From NCBI GenBank assembly GCA_016177795.1, contig JACOUM010000008.1, positions 83,582 through 147,581 of the forward strand: a stretch of DNA of 64,000 nt, written 5' to 3'. How positions within the stretch are numbered: position 1 is the first letter of the stretch; each line of letters opens with the position of its first letter. A program made the position numbers and the translations under genes. This DNA comes from Nitrosomonadales bacterium. Lineage in GTDB: Bacteria; Pseudomonadota; Gammaproteobacteria; Burkholderiales; Gallionellaceae. Of this stretch, positions 8,675 to 19,816 are shown piece by piece. Under the pieces are notes generated by a model. The model did not search any database, was not told the DNA's origin, and worked only from the letters and a program-made list of their open reading frames with translations.

Positions 8675-9245
8675 CAGACTGTTGCACAGTGCGCTGCTTG
8701 CCTTGCTGTTTATCGCAACGGCCCAGGCGGAGGGCATTGCCGTCAACAGGGCCGAGGCGCGTCTGAGCGATGATGGCTATCAGCTCTCTGCCAGCTATGA
8801 CATCAATCTGACTTTTGTGGCGCAGCAGGCCCTGGAACGCGGGGTCCCGCTTTATTTTGTGGGTGAATTTTTACTGACGCGCCCACGCTGGTATTGGCTG
8901 GATGAGGAGATTTTCCAGGGCGAGCAAACCGTCAAGCTTTCCTACAATGTGCTGACGCGGCAATACCGCATTTCGCGCGGCGCGCTGTTTCAGAATTTTG
9001 CCGGCCTGGAAGACGCGCTGAACATTTTGTCCAGACAGAGTTCAACCGTTATTCCGGCAGAGTTGGTGGAAAAGAACAAGAGCTATATTGCGGCGGCACG
9101 CTTGCGCCTGGATGTGGCGCAATTGCCCAAACTGTTGCAGGTCAATGCGATGACCGGCAAGGACTGGACGCTCAATTCCGATTGGTATCGCTGGGCGATC
9201 AATACGGCAGAAATGGCCGCAAGCAGCAAAGGTCAAACGGAGTAA
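8649..9245 (+). CDS. DUF4390 exported protein
   Basis: About 198 residues, function unknown. The start chosen here (MHCYTKLLNRLLHSALLALL) gives a hydrophobic signal peptide ending near AQA; the track start is 15 codons upstream. The body has the DUF4390 pattern (LSDDGYQLSASYDINL, RPRWYWLDEE, LSYNVLTRQYRISRG). The family is regularly found between rsmB and an ntrY-like kinase in Betaproteobacteria. It overlaps rsmB by 26 bases and lies 7 bases before the kinase, so a link with the two-component system is suggested by position only. Confidence 0.85.
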   Translation: MHCYTKLLNRLLHSALLALLFIATAQAEGIAVNRAEARLSDDGYQLSASYDINLTFVAQQALERGVPLYFVGEFLLTRPRWYWLDEEIFQGEQTVKLSYNVLTRQYRISRGALFQNFAGLEDALNILSRQSSTVIPAELVEKNKSYIAAARLRLDVAQLPKLLQVNAMTGKDWTLNSDWYRWAINTAEMAASSKGQTE

Positions 9246-9252
9246 TGCGGCG

Positions 9253-11373
9253 ATGAGGAATCTGATTCTCGTCAGCATAGTCATCGGCGGTGTGTTGCTG
9301 TATCTGCTGTCCAGCAGCAGCGCGAACACCGAAGTATTTTCGCTCAATTACTACAGCCTGCTCGGCCTGACCGGCGCGTTGGCGCTTTGCCTGATGGTGC
9401 TGGTAGGCTATCAACTGTGGCGGCTGCGCAATAAGCTGAAAGACAAAGTCTTCGGCGCCAGGCTGACCACGCGGCTGGTGCTGTTTTTCACGCTGATCGC
9501 AGTGCTGCCGGGCCTTTTTGTGTATGTGGTGTCGGTGCAATTTCTGGGCAAGAGCATCGAATCATGGTTTGACGTGCGCGTCGAGAAAGCGCTGGAAGGC
9601 GGCCTCAATCTTGGCAGAAGCGGCCTCGACAACAGCCTGAAGGAGCTGACCAAAAAAACCCAGTTCATCGCGCTGCTGCTGGCGGAAAAAAGGCCGGAGC
9701 AGTATCAGGGCGCGCTGGAGCAGTTGGTGGATGAAGCGATAGCGCAGGAGGCGGCATTATTTTCCACCAAGGGAAATGTGGTTGCGTTTTCCTCCAGCGG
9801 CAGCGCGCGCCTGCCGAATTTGCCCGACAGCGAGGTATTGCGCCTGGCGCTGGACAAGGGCGAATATGCGGTAATTGATGCCATACCGGAAAAAGGGCTG
9901 ACGCTGCGTGTGCTGGTGACGGTCAATTCCAATACTCGCTGGGGCGGGCGGTATGTGCTGCAATTTACCCAGCCGGTGCCGAAGCAGGTTGAGGCAGATG
10001 CGGAAATGGTGCAGGCGGTATATCGCGATTATCAGGAATTGACGCTTTCGCGCCTCGGTTTGAAGCGGCTGTATGCGATTACCCTGACGCTGTCGCTACT
10101 GGTAGTGCTGCTGACCGCAGTGTCGGCGGCGTTTTTTATCAGCGAGCGGCTGGGCTCCTCGCTGGAGGCGCTCGCGGAAGGCACGCGCGCCGTGGCGCAG
10201 GGCGACTTTACCGGGCAGTACCCGATACAAAGCAGCGACGAGCTGGGGGCGCTGACCGGGCTGTTCAACCAGATGACGCACCAGCTGCATGAGGCAAAGC
10301 TGGCCAGCGAACAGCAACGGCGCGAGGTGGAAAGCGCCAAGGGGCACCTGGAAAGCGTGCTGACCCACCTTTCCTCCGGCGTGCTGGCGCTGGACGATGA
10401 ATTGCGCGTGCGTTCGGTGAATACCAGCGCGACACAGATACTGGGCGTGCCGCTGGCGGACATGCAGCGCATGACGCTGGTGCAGATCGCCGAAAAGCAC
10501 GGCCTGCTAAGGCCGTTCTGCCACACCATTATGGATGCCTTCGGCGAGGCCACCAACTACGAGTGGCAGCGGCAGATCGAGCGCCTGAGCAAGAACGGCA
10601 ACCAGATTCTGCTGATGCGCGGCACGCGCCTGCCGCAGGGCGGCGAAGCCGGCTATGTGGTGGTGTTCGATGATATCAGCCACCTGCTGCAGGCGGAGCG
10701 GCAGGCGGCATGGGGCGAGGTGGCGCGCCGCCTTGCGCATGAAATCAAGAACCCGCTCACGCCGATCCAGCTTTCTGCCGAACGCCTGCAACACAAGCTC
10801 GGCAGCAAGCTGGAGGAAGGCGATGCGCAATTGTTGCAGCGTGCCACGCAAACCATCGTCAGCCAGGTTGCCGCGATGAAGAATATGGTGAGCGACTTCG
10901 CCAATTATGCGCGCGGCCCGGCATTGAAACTGTCGCATCTGGATATGCACAAACTGATCCGTGAAGTGCTTGGCCTGTATGAAGCGAACGCCATTCCCAT
11001 TGTGCTGAAACTGGAAGCGACGCACAGCGAGGTCAACGGCGATGCGACCCGCCTGCGGCAGGTCTTTCATAATCTGCTGCAGAACGCGCAGGACGCGTTG
11101 CAGGGCGTGGCGCAGCCGCAAATAACGCTGAGCACCAAAATGCAGGACGGTGAAATTCATCTGCATGTTGAAGATAATGGCGCGGGTTTCCCGGGAAGTG
11201 TTCTGGCGCGCGCCTTCGAGCCGTACATGACCACCAAGACCAAGGGAACCGGGCTGGGTCTGGCCATTGTGAAAAAAATCGTCGAGGAACATGGCGGCCG
11301 GATCAGTATTGAAAACAGTGCGAACGGCGGAGCACGCATCTATATCGGCCTGCCGCTGATTGAGGAGGCATAA
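9253..11373 (+). CDS. NtrY-like sensor histidine kinase
   Basis: 706 residues. Two transmembrane helices near the N-terminus (about 4-20 and 35-57), a third at about 75-97, a periplasmic or extracytoplasmic stretch, and a fourth helix near 280-300 (LTLSLLVVLLTAVSAAFF). A HAMP domain follows (ERLGSSLEALAEGTRAVAQGDF), then a PAS domain (about 370-480), the HisKA H-box RLAHEIKNPLTP with H496, and an HATPase domain with NLLQNAQDAL, DNGAGFP and TKTKGTGLGLAI. This is the NtrY architecture linked elsewhere to nitrogen or redox sensing. It overlaps the response regulator by one base. Confidence 0.92.
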   Translation: MRNLILVSIVIGGVLLYLLSSSSANTEVFSLNYYSLLGLTGALALCLMVLVGYQLWRLRNKLKDKVFGARLTTRLVLFFTLIAVLPGLFVYVVSVQFLGKSIESWFDVRVEKALEGGLNLGRSGLDNSLKELTKKTQFIALLLAEKRPEQYQGALEQLVDEAIAQEAALFSTKGNVVAFSSSGSARLPNLPDSEVLRLALDKGEYAVIDAIPEKGLTLRVLVTVNSNTRWGGRYVLQFTQPVPKQVEADAEMVQAVYRDYQELTLSRLGLKRLYAITLTLSLLVVLLTAVSAAFFISERLGSSLEALAEGTRAVAQGDFTGQYPIQSSDELGALTGLFNQMTHQLHEAKLASEQQRREVESAKGHLESVLTHLSSGVLALDDELRVRSVNTSATQILGVPLADMQRMTLVQIAEKHGLLRPFCHTIMDAFGEATNYEWQRQIERLSKNGNQILLMRGTRLPQGGEAGYVVVFDDISHLLQAERQAAWGEVARRLAHEIKNPLTPIQLSAERLQHKLGSKLEEGDAQLLQRATQTIVSQVAAMKNMVSDFANYARGPALKLSHLDMHKLIREVLGLYEANAIPIVLKLEATHSEVNGDATRLRQVFHNLLQNAQDALQGVAQPQITLSTKMQDGEIHLHVEDNGAGFPGSVLARAFEPYMTTKTKGTGLGLAIVKKIVEEHGGRISIENSANGGARIYIGLPLIEEA

Positions 11374-12023
11374 TGGCAAGCAAACAAATTCTGGTGGTGG
11401 ATGACGAAGTCGGCATTCGCGAATTGCTCTCGGAAATCCTGTTTGACGAGGGTTATCAGGTGCATCTGGCGGAAAATGCCGAGCAGGCGCGCGCCTGGCG
11501 CATCGAGCGCGAGCCCGATCTGGTGCTGCTTGACATCTGGATGCCGGATATCGACGGCGTGACCTTACTCAAGGAATGGGTCGAGCAGGACTTGCTGACC
11601 ATGCCCGTGGTAATGATGTCCGGCCATGGCACGATAGAAACAGCAGTCGAGGCAACGCGCATCGGTGCGGTGGATTTTCTGGAAAAACCCATTGCCCTGC
11701 AAAAATTGTTAAGCACTATCGCCAAGGCCATCCGGGAAGACACGCTCAAGCCGCAGGCCCAGGCTGCCGAGGCGCAAAGCCAGAATATTACTCTGAACAT
11801 CGACGGGCAGGCGCAGCAATTTTCCCTGCCGCTTGATTTGCCGCTGCGCGAGGCGCGCGAGCATTTCGATGCGCTCTATTTCGATTACCACTTGCGGAGA
11901 GAAGTCGGCAATGTTTCACGGGTAGCCGAAAAAGTCGGCCTGGAGCGCACCCATCTTTATCGCAAACTCAAGCAACTGGGCATTAAATTTGCCAAAAAGG
12001 GCGGCGGAGACGAATCACAGTAG
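11373..12023 (+). CDS. NtrX-like response regulator without AAA+ domain
   Basis: 216 residues. Receiver domain (about 1-120) with the phospho-acceptor D54 in LVLLDIWMPDIDG and the conserved KP pair in LEKPIAL. The C-terminal 45 residues carry a Fis-type helix-turn-helix (VSRVAEKVGLERTHLYRKLKQLGI). Classical NtrX is about 450 residues with a central sigma-54 AAA+ ATPase; that domain is absent here and replaced by a short linker of about 50 residues. It should bind DNA but cannot drive sigma-54 open-complex formation by itself. Paired with the kinase upstream. Confidence 0.9.
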   Translation: MASKQILVVDDEVGIRELLSEILFDEGYQVHLAENAEQARAWRIEREPDLVLLDIWMPDIDGVTLLKEWVEQDLLTMPVVMMSGHGTIETAVEATRIGAVDFLEKPIALQKLLSTIAKAIREDTLKPQAQAAEAQSQNITLNIDGQAQQFSLPLDLPLREAREHFDALYFDYHLRREVGNVSRVAEKVGLERTHLYRKLKQLGIKFAKKGGGDESQ

Positions 12024-12232
12024 GAAGCCATATCGGTGCTGCGGTATAATCGCGAACCTGAACGGATTACAGGTGACCGCCAATGCAATTCGTCACGCTG
12101 GTCCTCCGGCATAACCAGCGGCCGGCAAGTTTGCCTGGTCGATTGGCTGACAGCTCCATTTAACGACGAAATGTGAATTTTCGAAGCTCCCTAACATAAC
12201 CAACCCACAGAACATCCCGGAGGCAACAGGAA

Positions 12233-14251
12233 ATGGCTGCGACACGCAACATCACCCCACCCAAATTCAATGACATTACCGGCGCAATCCGTATGCTGGC
12301 GGTGGATGCCGTGCAAAAGGCAAATTCCGGACACCCGGGCGCGCCGATGGGCATGGCGGAAATCGCCGACGTGTTGTGGAACCGGCATCTGCGCCACAAC
12401 CCGGCCAATCCAAAATGGCCCGACCGCGACCGCTTCATCCTGTCCAACGGGCACGGCTCGATGCTGGTTTATGCGTTGCTGCATCTGTCCGGCTACGACC
12501 TGCCGATGGACGAACTGAAGCGTTTCCGCCAGCTGCACTCCAGGACGCCGGGCCATCCCGAATACGGCTATACGCCGGGTGTGGAAACCACCGGCGGCCC
12601 GCTCGGCCAGGGCATTACCAATGCGGTAGGCATGGCGATGGCGGAAAAATTGCTGGCGGCAGAATTCAACAAGCCGAACCACGAAATCGTCAACCATCAC
12701 ACCTATGTGTTCATGGGTGACGGCTGCATGATGGAAGGCATCTCGCACGAAGCCTGCGCGCTGGCGGGCACCTGGGGACTGGGCAAGCTGATCGCCTTCT
12801 GGGACGACAACAACATCTCCATCGACGGCCATACCGGCGGCTGGTTCACCGACGATACCCCAAAACGTTTCGAGGCCTACGGCTGGCATGTGATCGCCGA
12901 TGTGAACGGCCATGACCCGGAGGCGGTCGATGCCGCGATCAACGCGGGCAAGAAGGTCACCGACAAACCGACGCTGATCTGCTGCAAGACCATCATCGGC
13001 ATGGGTTCGCCGAACAAGGCGGATACCCACGACGTGCATGGCGCGGCGCTGGGCAATGACGAAGTCGCCGCGACACGCGAGCATATCGGCTGGAAATACC
13101 CGCCGTTCGAAATACCCAAACATGTGTATGAAGCCTGGGATGCGCGCACCAAGGGCGAAGGTCTGGAAAAGCTGTGGAATAACAGGTTTGCCGAATACCG
13201 GGCAGCCTTCCCGAAAGAAGCCGCCGAGTTCGAGCGCCGCATCAAGGGTGAATTGCCGACGAACTGGGCGGCGCATGCTGCCGACATCATCGCCAAAACC
13301 AACGAAAAAGCCGAAACCATTGCGACCCGCAAGGCTTCGCAGAACGCGATCAACGCGCTGGTTCCAGCGCTGCCGGAATTCCTCGGCGGCTCGGCCGACC
13401 TGACCGGTTCCAACCTGACCAACTGGACGGGCTGCAAACACATCCGCGGCAAGAGCACCGGCAACTACATCAGCTATGGCGTGCGCGAGTTCGGTATGTC
13501 GCACATCATGAACGGCATGGCGCTGCACGGCGGCTTGCTGCCGTTCGGCGGCACCTTCCTGATGTTCTCCGAATACGCGCGCAATGCGTTGCGCATGTCG
13601 GCGCTGATGAAGCAGCGCGTGATCTATGTGTTCACCCACGACTCCATCGGTCTGGGCGAAGACGGCCCGACGCACCAGCCGGTCGAGCAGACTGCCACGC
13701 TGCGCCTCATGCCAAATATGGAATTATGGCGTCCGTGTGACACGGTTGAATCCGCCGCCGCGTGGGTTGCCGCAGTCGAGCGCAGGGACGGCCCGACCAG
13801 CCTGGTTTTCAGCCGCCAGAACCTGGCGTTCCAGCAGCGCGATGCGGCGCAGATCGCCAATATCCGCAAGGGCGCCTACGTGCTGTCCGAGGCCACAGGC
13901 GGCAAGCCGCAGGCCGTGATTATCGCGACAGGTTCCGAGGTTGCCCTGGCAATGGAAGCGCAAAAAACGCTGGCCGCAGAAGGTATCAATGTGCGCGTGG
14001 TGTCGATGCCGTCCACCAATGTGTTCGACAAGCAGGATCAGGCCTACCGGGACAGCGTGTTGCCCGGGGGCACGAAGCGCGTCGCGGTCGAGGCGGGCGT
14101 GACCGGCGGCTGGTACAAATATGTCGGGCTGGATGGCGCGGTGGTGGGTATGGATTGCTTTGGCGAATCGGCACCGGCGCCGGAGCTGTTCAAGCACTTC
14201 GGCTTTACCGCAGCCAACGTGGCTGCGACGGTGAAGAAGGTGATTGGCTGA
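12233..14251 (+). CDS. tkt: Transketolase
   Basis: 672 residues, thiamine diphosphate-dependent transfer of two-carbon units in the Calvin and pentose phosphate pathways. N-terminal TPP domain with [24 protein letters not shown] and GDGCMMEG; central domain with [17 protein letters not shown]-terminal domain ending in the expected fold. A good ribosome site (GGAGGCAACAGG) precedes the ATG. The 209-bp gap before it contains a TATAAT at 12045-12050 without a convincing -35 box. First gene of a carbon block tkt-gap-pgk-pyk-fba. Confidence 0.97.
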   Translation: MAATRNITPPKFNDITGAIRMLAVDAVQKANSGHPGAPMGMAEIADVLWNRHLRHNPANPKWPDRDRFILSNGHGSMLVYALLHLSGYDLPMDELKRFRQLHSRTPGHPEYGYTPGVETTGGPLGQGITNAVGMAMAEKLLAAEFNKPNHEIVNHHTYVFMGDGCMMEGISHEACALAGTWGLGKLIAFWDDNNISIDGHTGGWFTDDTPKRFEAYGWHVIADVNGHDPEAVDAAINAGKKVTDKPTLICCKTIIGMGSPNKADTHDVHGAALGNDEVAATREHIGWKYPPFEIPKHVYEAWDARTKGEGLEKLWNNRFAEYRAAFPKEAAEFERRIKGELPTNWAAHAADIIAKTNEKAETIATRKASQNAINALVPALPEFLGGSADLTGSNLTNWTGCKHIRGKSTGNYISYGVREFGMSHIMNGMALHGGLLPFGGTFLMFSEYARNALRMSALMKQRVIYVFTHDSIGLGEDGPTHQPVEQTATLRLMPNMELWRPCDTVESAAAWVAAVERRDGPTSLVFSRQNLAFQQRDAAQIANIRKGAYVLSEATGGKPQAVIIATGSEVALAMEAQKTLAAEGINVRVVSMPSTNVFDKQDQAYRDSVLPGGTKRVAVEAGVTGGWYKYVGLDGAVVGMDCFGESAPAPELFKHFGFTAANVAATVKKVIG

Positions 14252-14299
14252 GAGCTTTACTGGCAACCGCATTGCGGCAAAAAAGTTTTTAATGACTAA

Positions 14300-15319
<1,020 letters not shown>

Positions 15320-15324
15320 GAAAT

Positions 15325-15385
15325 GGTGAGTAGTAAGTAGGAAGTGGAAAGTGGGAAAACCCACAGCGCCTACTCACTACTCACC
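15325..15385. other. Intercistronic hairpin between gap and pgk
   Basis: GGTGAGTAGTAAGTAGG (15325-15341) pairs with CCTACTCACTACTCACC (15369-15385), 16 of 17 positions. Inside the loop GTGGG and CCCAC (15351-15364) form a second stem around AAAA. No T-run follows, so it is not a standard intrinsic terminator. It could stabilise or process the gap-pgk transcript, or be a short dispersed repeat. Confidence 0.6.
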
Positions 15386-15421
15386 ACCCCTCACACTGAC
15401 CGTCTTTTCATGGAGCAGAAA

Positions 15422-16654
15422 ATGTCTGTAATCAAAATGACCGATCTGGACCTCAAGGGCAAACGCGTCCTGATTCGTTCCGATCTCAATGTGCCGGTCA
15501 AGGATGGCAGAGTAACCTCGGATGCGCGCATTACCGCATCGATGGCAACCATCAATGCCGCGCTGCAAGCGGGTGCGCATGTGATGGTGACCTCCCACCT
15601 GGGCCGCCCGGCAGAGGGCGTTTATTCCGAAGAAAATTCGCTCAAACCTGTCGCACACGTCATTGCCGATAAACTGGGCAAACCGGTACGTTTGATCCGC
15701 GACTGGATGGATGGCGGCTTCGACATTGCCGAGGGTGAACTGGTGTTGCTGGAGAACTGCCGCTTCAACAAGGGCGAGAAGAAGAACGTCGAAGAGACGG
15801 CAAAAAAATACGCCGCGCTGTGCGACGTGTTCGTGATGGACGCATTCGGCACTGCGCATCGCGCGGAAGCATCGACCCACGGTGTGGCAAAGTACGCACC
15901 GGTCGCGGCAGCCGGAATCCTGCTGACCCGGGAGCTGGAAGCGCTGGGCAAGGCGTTGCTCAACCCGGCGCGCCCGCTGGTGGCCATCGTCGGCGGCAGC
16001 AAGGTATCTACCAAGCTGACCGTGCTGGAGTCGCTGTCGGAGAAGTGCGAACAGCTGGTGGTCGGCGGCGGCATCGCCAACACCTTCCTCAAGGCGGCCG
16101 GCAAGAATGTCGGCAAGTCTTTGTGCGAGGATGACCTGGTTCCCACCGCACAAGCGCTGATGAACAAGATGCAGGCGCGCGGCGCTTCCATTCCCATCGC
16201 GGTGGATGTGGTGGTCGGCAAGAAATTCGACGCCAATGAACCTGCCGTGCTGAAGGATGCGGGCGACGTGGCCGACGACGACATGATCTTCGACATCGGT
16301 CCGCAATCCGCACAGGAAGTCGCCGACATCATCATGCAGGCCGGCACGGTGGTGTGGAACGGCCCGGTCGGCGTGTTCGAATTTGACCAGTTCGGTGAAG
16401 GCACCAGAAAAATCGCCATGGCGATCGCAGCAACACCGGCTTTTACCCTGGCGGGCGGCGGTGACACCATTGCGGCGATCCAGAAGTACGGCATCTATGA
16501 CAAGGTGTCCTACATTTCTACCGCGGGCGGCGCGTTCCTCGAATTCCTCGAAGGAAAGAAACTGCCGGCAGTGGATATGCTGGAACAGCGCGCGGTGAAG
16601 AATGAGGCATCCGGTTGCGGCGGTGGTGGCGGTTGCAGCTGCAGCGGCGAATGA
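15422..16654 (+). CDS. pgk: Phosphoglycerate kinase
   Basis: 410 residues from MSVIKMTDL, preceded by GGAGCAG; the ORF-track start lies within the upstream hairpin region. Family motifs: [42 protein letters not shown] and the nucleotide-binding GGGDTIAAI near the C-terminus. The last 13 or so residues form a Gly/Cys tail ([13 protein letters not shown]) beyond the ordinary end of the enzyme. Eight bases separate the stop from the pyk start. Works in both Calvin cycle and glycolysis. Confidence 0.97.
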   Translation: MSVIKMTDLDLKGKRVLIRSDLNVPVKDGRVTSDARITASMATINAALQAGAHVMVTSHLGRPAEGVYSEENSLKPVAHVIADKLGKPVRLIRDWMDGGFDIAEGELVLLENCRFNKGEKKNVEETAKKYAALCDVFVMDAFGTAHRAEASTHGVAKYAPVAAAGILLTRELEALGKALLNPARPLVAIVGGSKVSTKLTVLESLSEKCEQLVVGGGIANTFLKAAGKNVGKSLCEDDLVPTAQALMNKMQARGASIPIAVDVVVGKKFDANEPAVLKDAGDVADDDMIFDIGPQSAQEVADIIMQAGTVVWNGPVGVFEFDQFGEGTRKIAMAIAATPAFTLAGGGDTIAAIQKYGIYDKVSYISTAGGAFLEFLEGKKLPAVDMLEQRAVKNEASGCGGGGGCSCSGE

Positions 16655-16661
16655 CTATTTT

Positions 16662-18107
16662 ATGCTGCGCAGAACAAAAATAGTCGCAACGCTGGGGCCC
16701 GCTTCCAGCGACCAGAAAGTCCTTGAGCAGATGATTCGCGCCGGTGTTGACCTGGTGCGGATGAATTTTTCGCATGGCTCGGCGCAAGATCACGTGAAGC
16801 GTGCCGAGACCGTGCGTGCGGCAGCGGCAGTGGTGGGCCGCACCGTGGGCATCCTTGCCGACCTGCAAGGCCCGAAAATACGCGTGCGCAAGTTCGAAAA
16901 CGATAAAATCATCCTGAACAACGGGGATACGTTCATTCTTGATGCCGCGCTGGATGGGCCGGGAAACCAGCAGCGCGTCGGGCTCGACTACAAAAACCTG
17001 TACAAGGATGTCAGCAAGGGCTCGGTGCTGCTGCTCAATGATGGCATGCTGGAATTCAACGTCATCGAAGTCAAAGGCTACGAAATAGTTTGCCGGGTAG
17101 TGCGCGGCGGTGTGTTGTCCAACAACAAGGGCATCAACCGCAAGGGCGGCGGCCTGACGGCGCCGGCGCTGACCGGCAAGGACAGGGAAGACATCAGGAC
17201 TGCTGCGCTGATCAGGGCAGATTACCTGGCGGTGTCTTTCCCGCGCAGCGGCGATGACATGCGCCTGGCGCGCGAGCTGATGGAGGCGGCAGGCGGCAAG
17301 AGCCTGCTGATGGCCAAGATTGAGCGCGCCGAAGCGATACCGGCGTTGAACGATATCATCGAGGCATCCGATGCCATCATGGTGGCGCGCGGCGATTTGA
17401 GCGTGGAAGTTGGCGATGCGGCCGTACCCGGCTTGCAGAAGCGCATGATCAAAATGGCGCGCGCGAAAAACCGCCTGGTGATTACCGCCACGCAGATGAT
17501 GGAGTCGATGATTACCAACCCGATTCCGACACGCGCGGAAGTTTCCGATGTGGCCAACGCGGTGCTGGACGGTACCGACGCGGTGATGCTCTCGGCGGAA
17601 ACAGCGGTGGGCGATTACCCGGTGGAAACGATCGAAGCGATGGCGCGCATCTGTCTCAAGGCGGAGCGGGAAGTTGAAGAGCACGTGTTTGACCGTCGTG
17701 TTGTGCAGCAAAAATTTGCGCGCATTGACCAGTCGATTGCCATGTCCGCGCTGTTTGCTGCGTCGCATTTCAAGGTGAAAGCCATTATTGCGCTGACCCA
17801 ATCCGGCTCGACCCCGTTGTGGATGTCGCGCCTGAATGCAGGCGTGCCGATTTTCGCGCTGACCCCGGTGCCGGAAACCCTGAGCAAAGTGACCCTGTTC
17901 AGCGGGGTGCATCCCATCGCCTTCCATTCCAGAGCCAGGGGGCAGCTGGAAGAATGGCACCAGATCGAGGCAACGCTCCTGGAACGCGGCCTGGTAAAGG
18001 ATGGCGATATGGTGGTCATGACCATCGGTGAAGCGATGGGAAAATCGGGACACACCAACACGATGAAGATTATGTGCGTCGGTGATCATCGCAAAATTGA
18101 AACATGA
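16662..18107 (+). CDS. pyk: Pyruvate kinase
   Basis: 481 residues from MLRRTKIVATLGPAS, the family N-terminus; the track begins 20 codons upstream inside the pgk tail. Substrate and metal motifs are visible: MNFSHG, the catalytic lysine region LLMAKIERAEA, MVARGDLSVE and ATQMMESMI. The C-terminal domain (about 350-481) has the usual fold. It follows pgk by eight bases and precedes the aldolase by 59 bases. Confidence 0.96.
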   Translation: MLRRTKIVATLGPASSDQKVLEQMIRAGVDLVRMNFSHGSAQDHVKRAETVRAAAAVVGRTVGILADLQGPKIRVRKFENDKIILNNGDTFILDAALDGPGNQQRVGLDYKNLYKDVSKGSVLLLNDGMLEFNVIEVKGYEIVCRVVRGGVLSNNKGINRKGGGLTAPALTGKDREDIRTAALIRADYLAVSFPRSGDDMRLARELMEAAGGKSLLMAKIERAEAIPALNDIIEASDAIMVARGDLSVEVGDAAVPGLQKRMIKMARAKNRLVITATQMMESMITNPIPTRAEVSDVANAVLDGTDAVMLSAETAVGDYPVETIEAMARICLKAEREVEEHVFDRRVVQQKFARIDQSIAMSALFAASHFKVKAIIALTQSGSTPLWMSRLNAGVPIFALTPVPETLSKVTLFSGVHPIAFHSRARGQLEEWHQIEATLLERGLVKDGDMVVMTIGEAMGKSGHTNTMKIMCVGDHRKIET

Positions 18108-18166
18108 ACTCGCGCGGCGCAAGGAAAATTAACCCCAATTTGTATTAAATTCATCAGGAGGAACAA

Positions 18167-19231
18167 ATGGCACTCGTATCTTTGCGTCAACTTCTCGACC
18201 ACGCAGCGGAAAACGGCTACGGCTTGCCCGCATTCAACGTGAACAATCTGGAGCAAGTCAAAGCCATCATGGAGGCCGCTGACGAAACCAACAGCCCGGT
18301 CATCATGCAAGGCTCCGCCGGCGCGCGCAAATATGCCGGCGAGGCATTTCTGCGCCACCTGATCGAAGCCGCGGTAGAAGCCTATCCGCATATTCCGGTG
18401 GTGATGCACCAGGATCACGGGGCGTCGCCGGCGGTCTGCATTCAGGCGATCAAGTCCGGCTTCTCCAGCGTGATGATGGACGGCTCGTTGAAAGAAGATG
18501 CGAAAACGCCCTCCTCGTTCGAATACAACGTGGATGTCACCCGTCGCGTGGTGGAGATGTCGCACGCGGTGGGCGTATCGGTGGAAGGCGAACTGGGCTG
18601 CCTCGGCTCGCTGGAAAGCGGCATGGGCGAAAAGGAAGACGGCCACGGCGCGGAAGGCGCACTGAGCCAGGACCAACTGCTGACCGACCCGAATGAAGCG
18701 GCCGAATTCGTCAAGTTGACCCAGGTGGATGCATTGGCGATCGCCATCGGCACCTCGCACGGTGCCTACAAATTTACCCGCCCGCCTACCGGCGCGGTGC
18801 TGCGCATCGACCGCATCAAGGAAATCCACGCGCGCATTCCCAACACCCATCTGGTGATGCATGGTTCGTCGAGCGTGCCGCAGGAATGGCTGAAGGTGAT
18901 CAACTCTTTCGGCGGCACCATGGGCGAAACCTATGGCGTGCCGGTCGAGGAAATCGTCGAGGGCATCAGGAATGGCGTACGCAAGGTGAACATCGACACT
19001 GACCTGCGCATGGCCTCCACCGGCGCGGTGCGCCGCCATCTGGTGGAGGACACCAGAAACTTCGACCCGCGCAAGTTCCTCGCCGCCGCCACCAAGGCGA
19101 TGAAGGAAATTTGCAAGGCGCGCTATGAGGCCTTCGGCGCGGCAGGCCATGCATCCAAAATCAGGCCGGTCTCGCTGGATGCGATGGCCAACCGCTATGC
19201 CAAGGGCGAGCTGAACGCGATCATTAAGTAA
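18167..19231 (+). CDS. fba: Class II fructose-bisphosphate aldolase, Calvin-cycle subtype
   Basis: 354 residues, zinc-dependent aldol cleavage or condensation of fructose 1,6-bisphosphate and, in the Calvin subtype, sedoheptulose bisphosphate. N-terminus [18 protein letters not shown], zinc-ligand region [33 protein letters not shown] and the phosphate-binding HGSSSVP. Ribosome site AGGAGG. The length and the long insert after EGELG match the CbbA-like subtype rather than the E. coli type. Confidence 0.94.
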   Translation: MALVSLRQLLDHAAENGYGLPAFNVNNLEQVKAIMEAADETNSPVIMQGSAGARKYAGEAFLRHLIEAAVEAYPHIPVVMHQDHGASPAVCIQAIKSGFSSVMMDGSLKEDAKTPSSFEYNVDVTRRVVEMSHAVGVSVEGELGCLGSLESGMGEKEDGHGAEGALSQDQLLTDPNEAAEFVKLTQVDALAIAIGTSHGAYKFTRPPTGAVLRIDRIKEIHARIPNTHLVMHGSSSVPQEWLKVINSFGGTMGETYGVPVEEIVEGIRNGVRKVNIDTDLRMASTGAVRRHLVEDTRNFDPRKFLAAATKAMKEICKARYEAFGAAGHASKIRPVSLDAMANRYAKGELNAIIK

Positions 19232-19277
19232 TTGGAGAATTGATTCCGTCGTACCGGCCGGGCCGCGTGCCGATATC

Positions 19278-19709
19278 ATGATCGAATACATCTTCTTTGA
19301 GGCGCCGTTGCGCAACGCTTTCGTTGAATACGCCGAAAGTCTGGGGATCACCTGCGCCTTGCACGATGATCCGATGGGCCTCGTCGTCGCGATACCGGAG
19401 GACATTGCCGAAAACCTCGAAGACGCGCTGGAAGAACGCTACGACGAATTACAGGACGAGCAGGCGCAATTGCTGGCAGCAGAGGAAGGCGGACTCAAGC
19501 GACTGGCCGGTTTCCGCTTCGACCTGCCCGACGGGCAATCGCGCATGGTTCCCCTGCAGCCAGACCTGGCAAAGCGTCTGCTGGCCGGATTCAGCCTCGA
19601 GGAAATACGGGCATTATTTGAAGCGGTCGCGCGCAGCGCGCTGAGCGCCGAAGAGAATTGCCTGCGCAAGGCGCTGGTGGAAGAGCGGACAGTACGCGAG
19701 GAAAAGTAG
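19278..19709 (+). CDS. Uncharacterised acidic protein downstream of aldolase
   Basis: 143 residues, not recognised. It is acidic and mostly helical, with an N-terminal segment MIEYIFFEAPLRNAFVEYAESLGI and a glutamate-rich stretch ENLEDALEERYDELQDEQ that could be a short coiled coil. No signal peptide or membrane helix. It starts 46 bases after fba with no terminator seen between them, so it is probably co-transcribed with the carbon block. Codon use resembles its neighbours. Confidence 0.75.
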   Translation: MIEYIFFEAPLRNAFVEYAESLGITCALHDDPMGLVVAIPEDIAENLEDALEERYDELQDEQAQLLAAEEGGLKRLAGFRFDLPDGQSRMVPLQPDLAKRLLAGFSLEEIRALFEAVARSALSAEENCLRKALVEERTVREEK

Positions 19710-19816
19710 CCGCGGCCGCAAGCGCACGGATTTGATTGCCGATTTCCGGTCGCGCGAATCGGTATAAACTGTCCACAGCATTACCAGGCAGTTCAATCCA
19801 CCCGCAGGAGGCTCTC

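Noticed and set aside
12045-12050. Sigma-70 promoter before tkt
   Set aside because: A TATAAT is present but no acceptable -35 element lies 16-18 bases upstream, so it is not listed as a feature.
12191-13675. 494-residue minus-strand ORF opposite tkt
   Set aside because: Antisense shadow of transketolase without any motif.
16518-18122. 534-residue minus-strand ORF opposite pyk
   Set aside because: Antisense shadow of pyruvate kinase.
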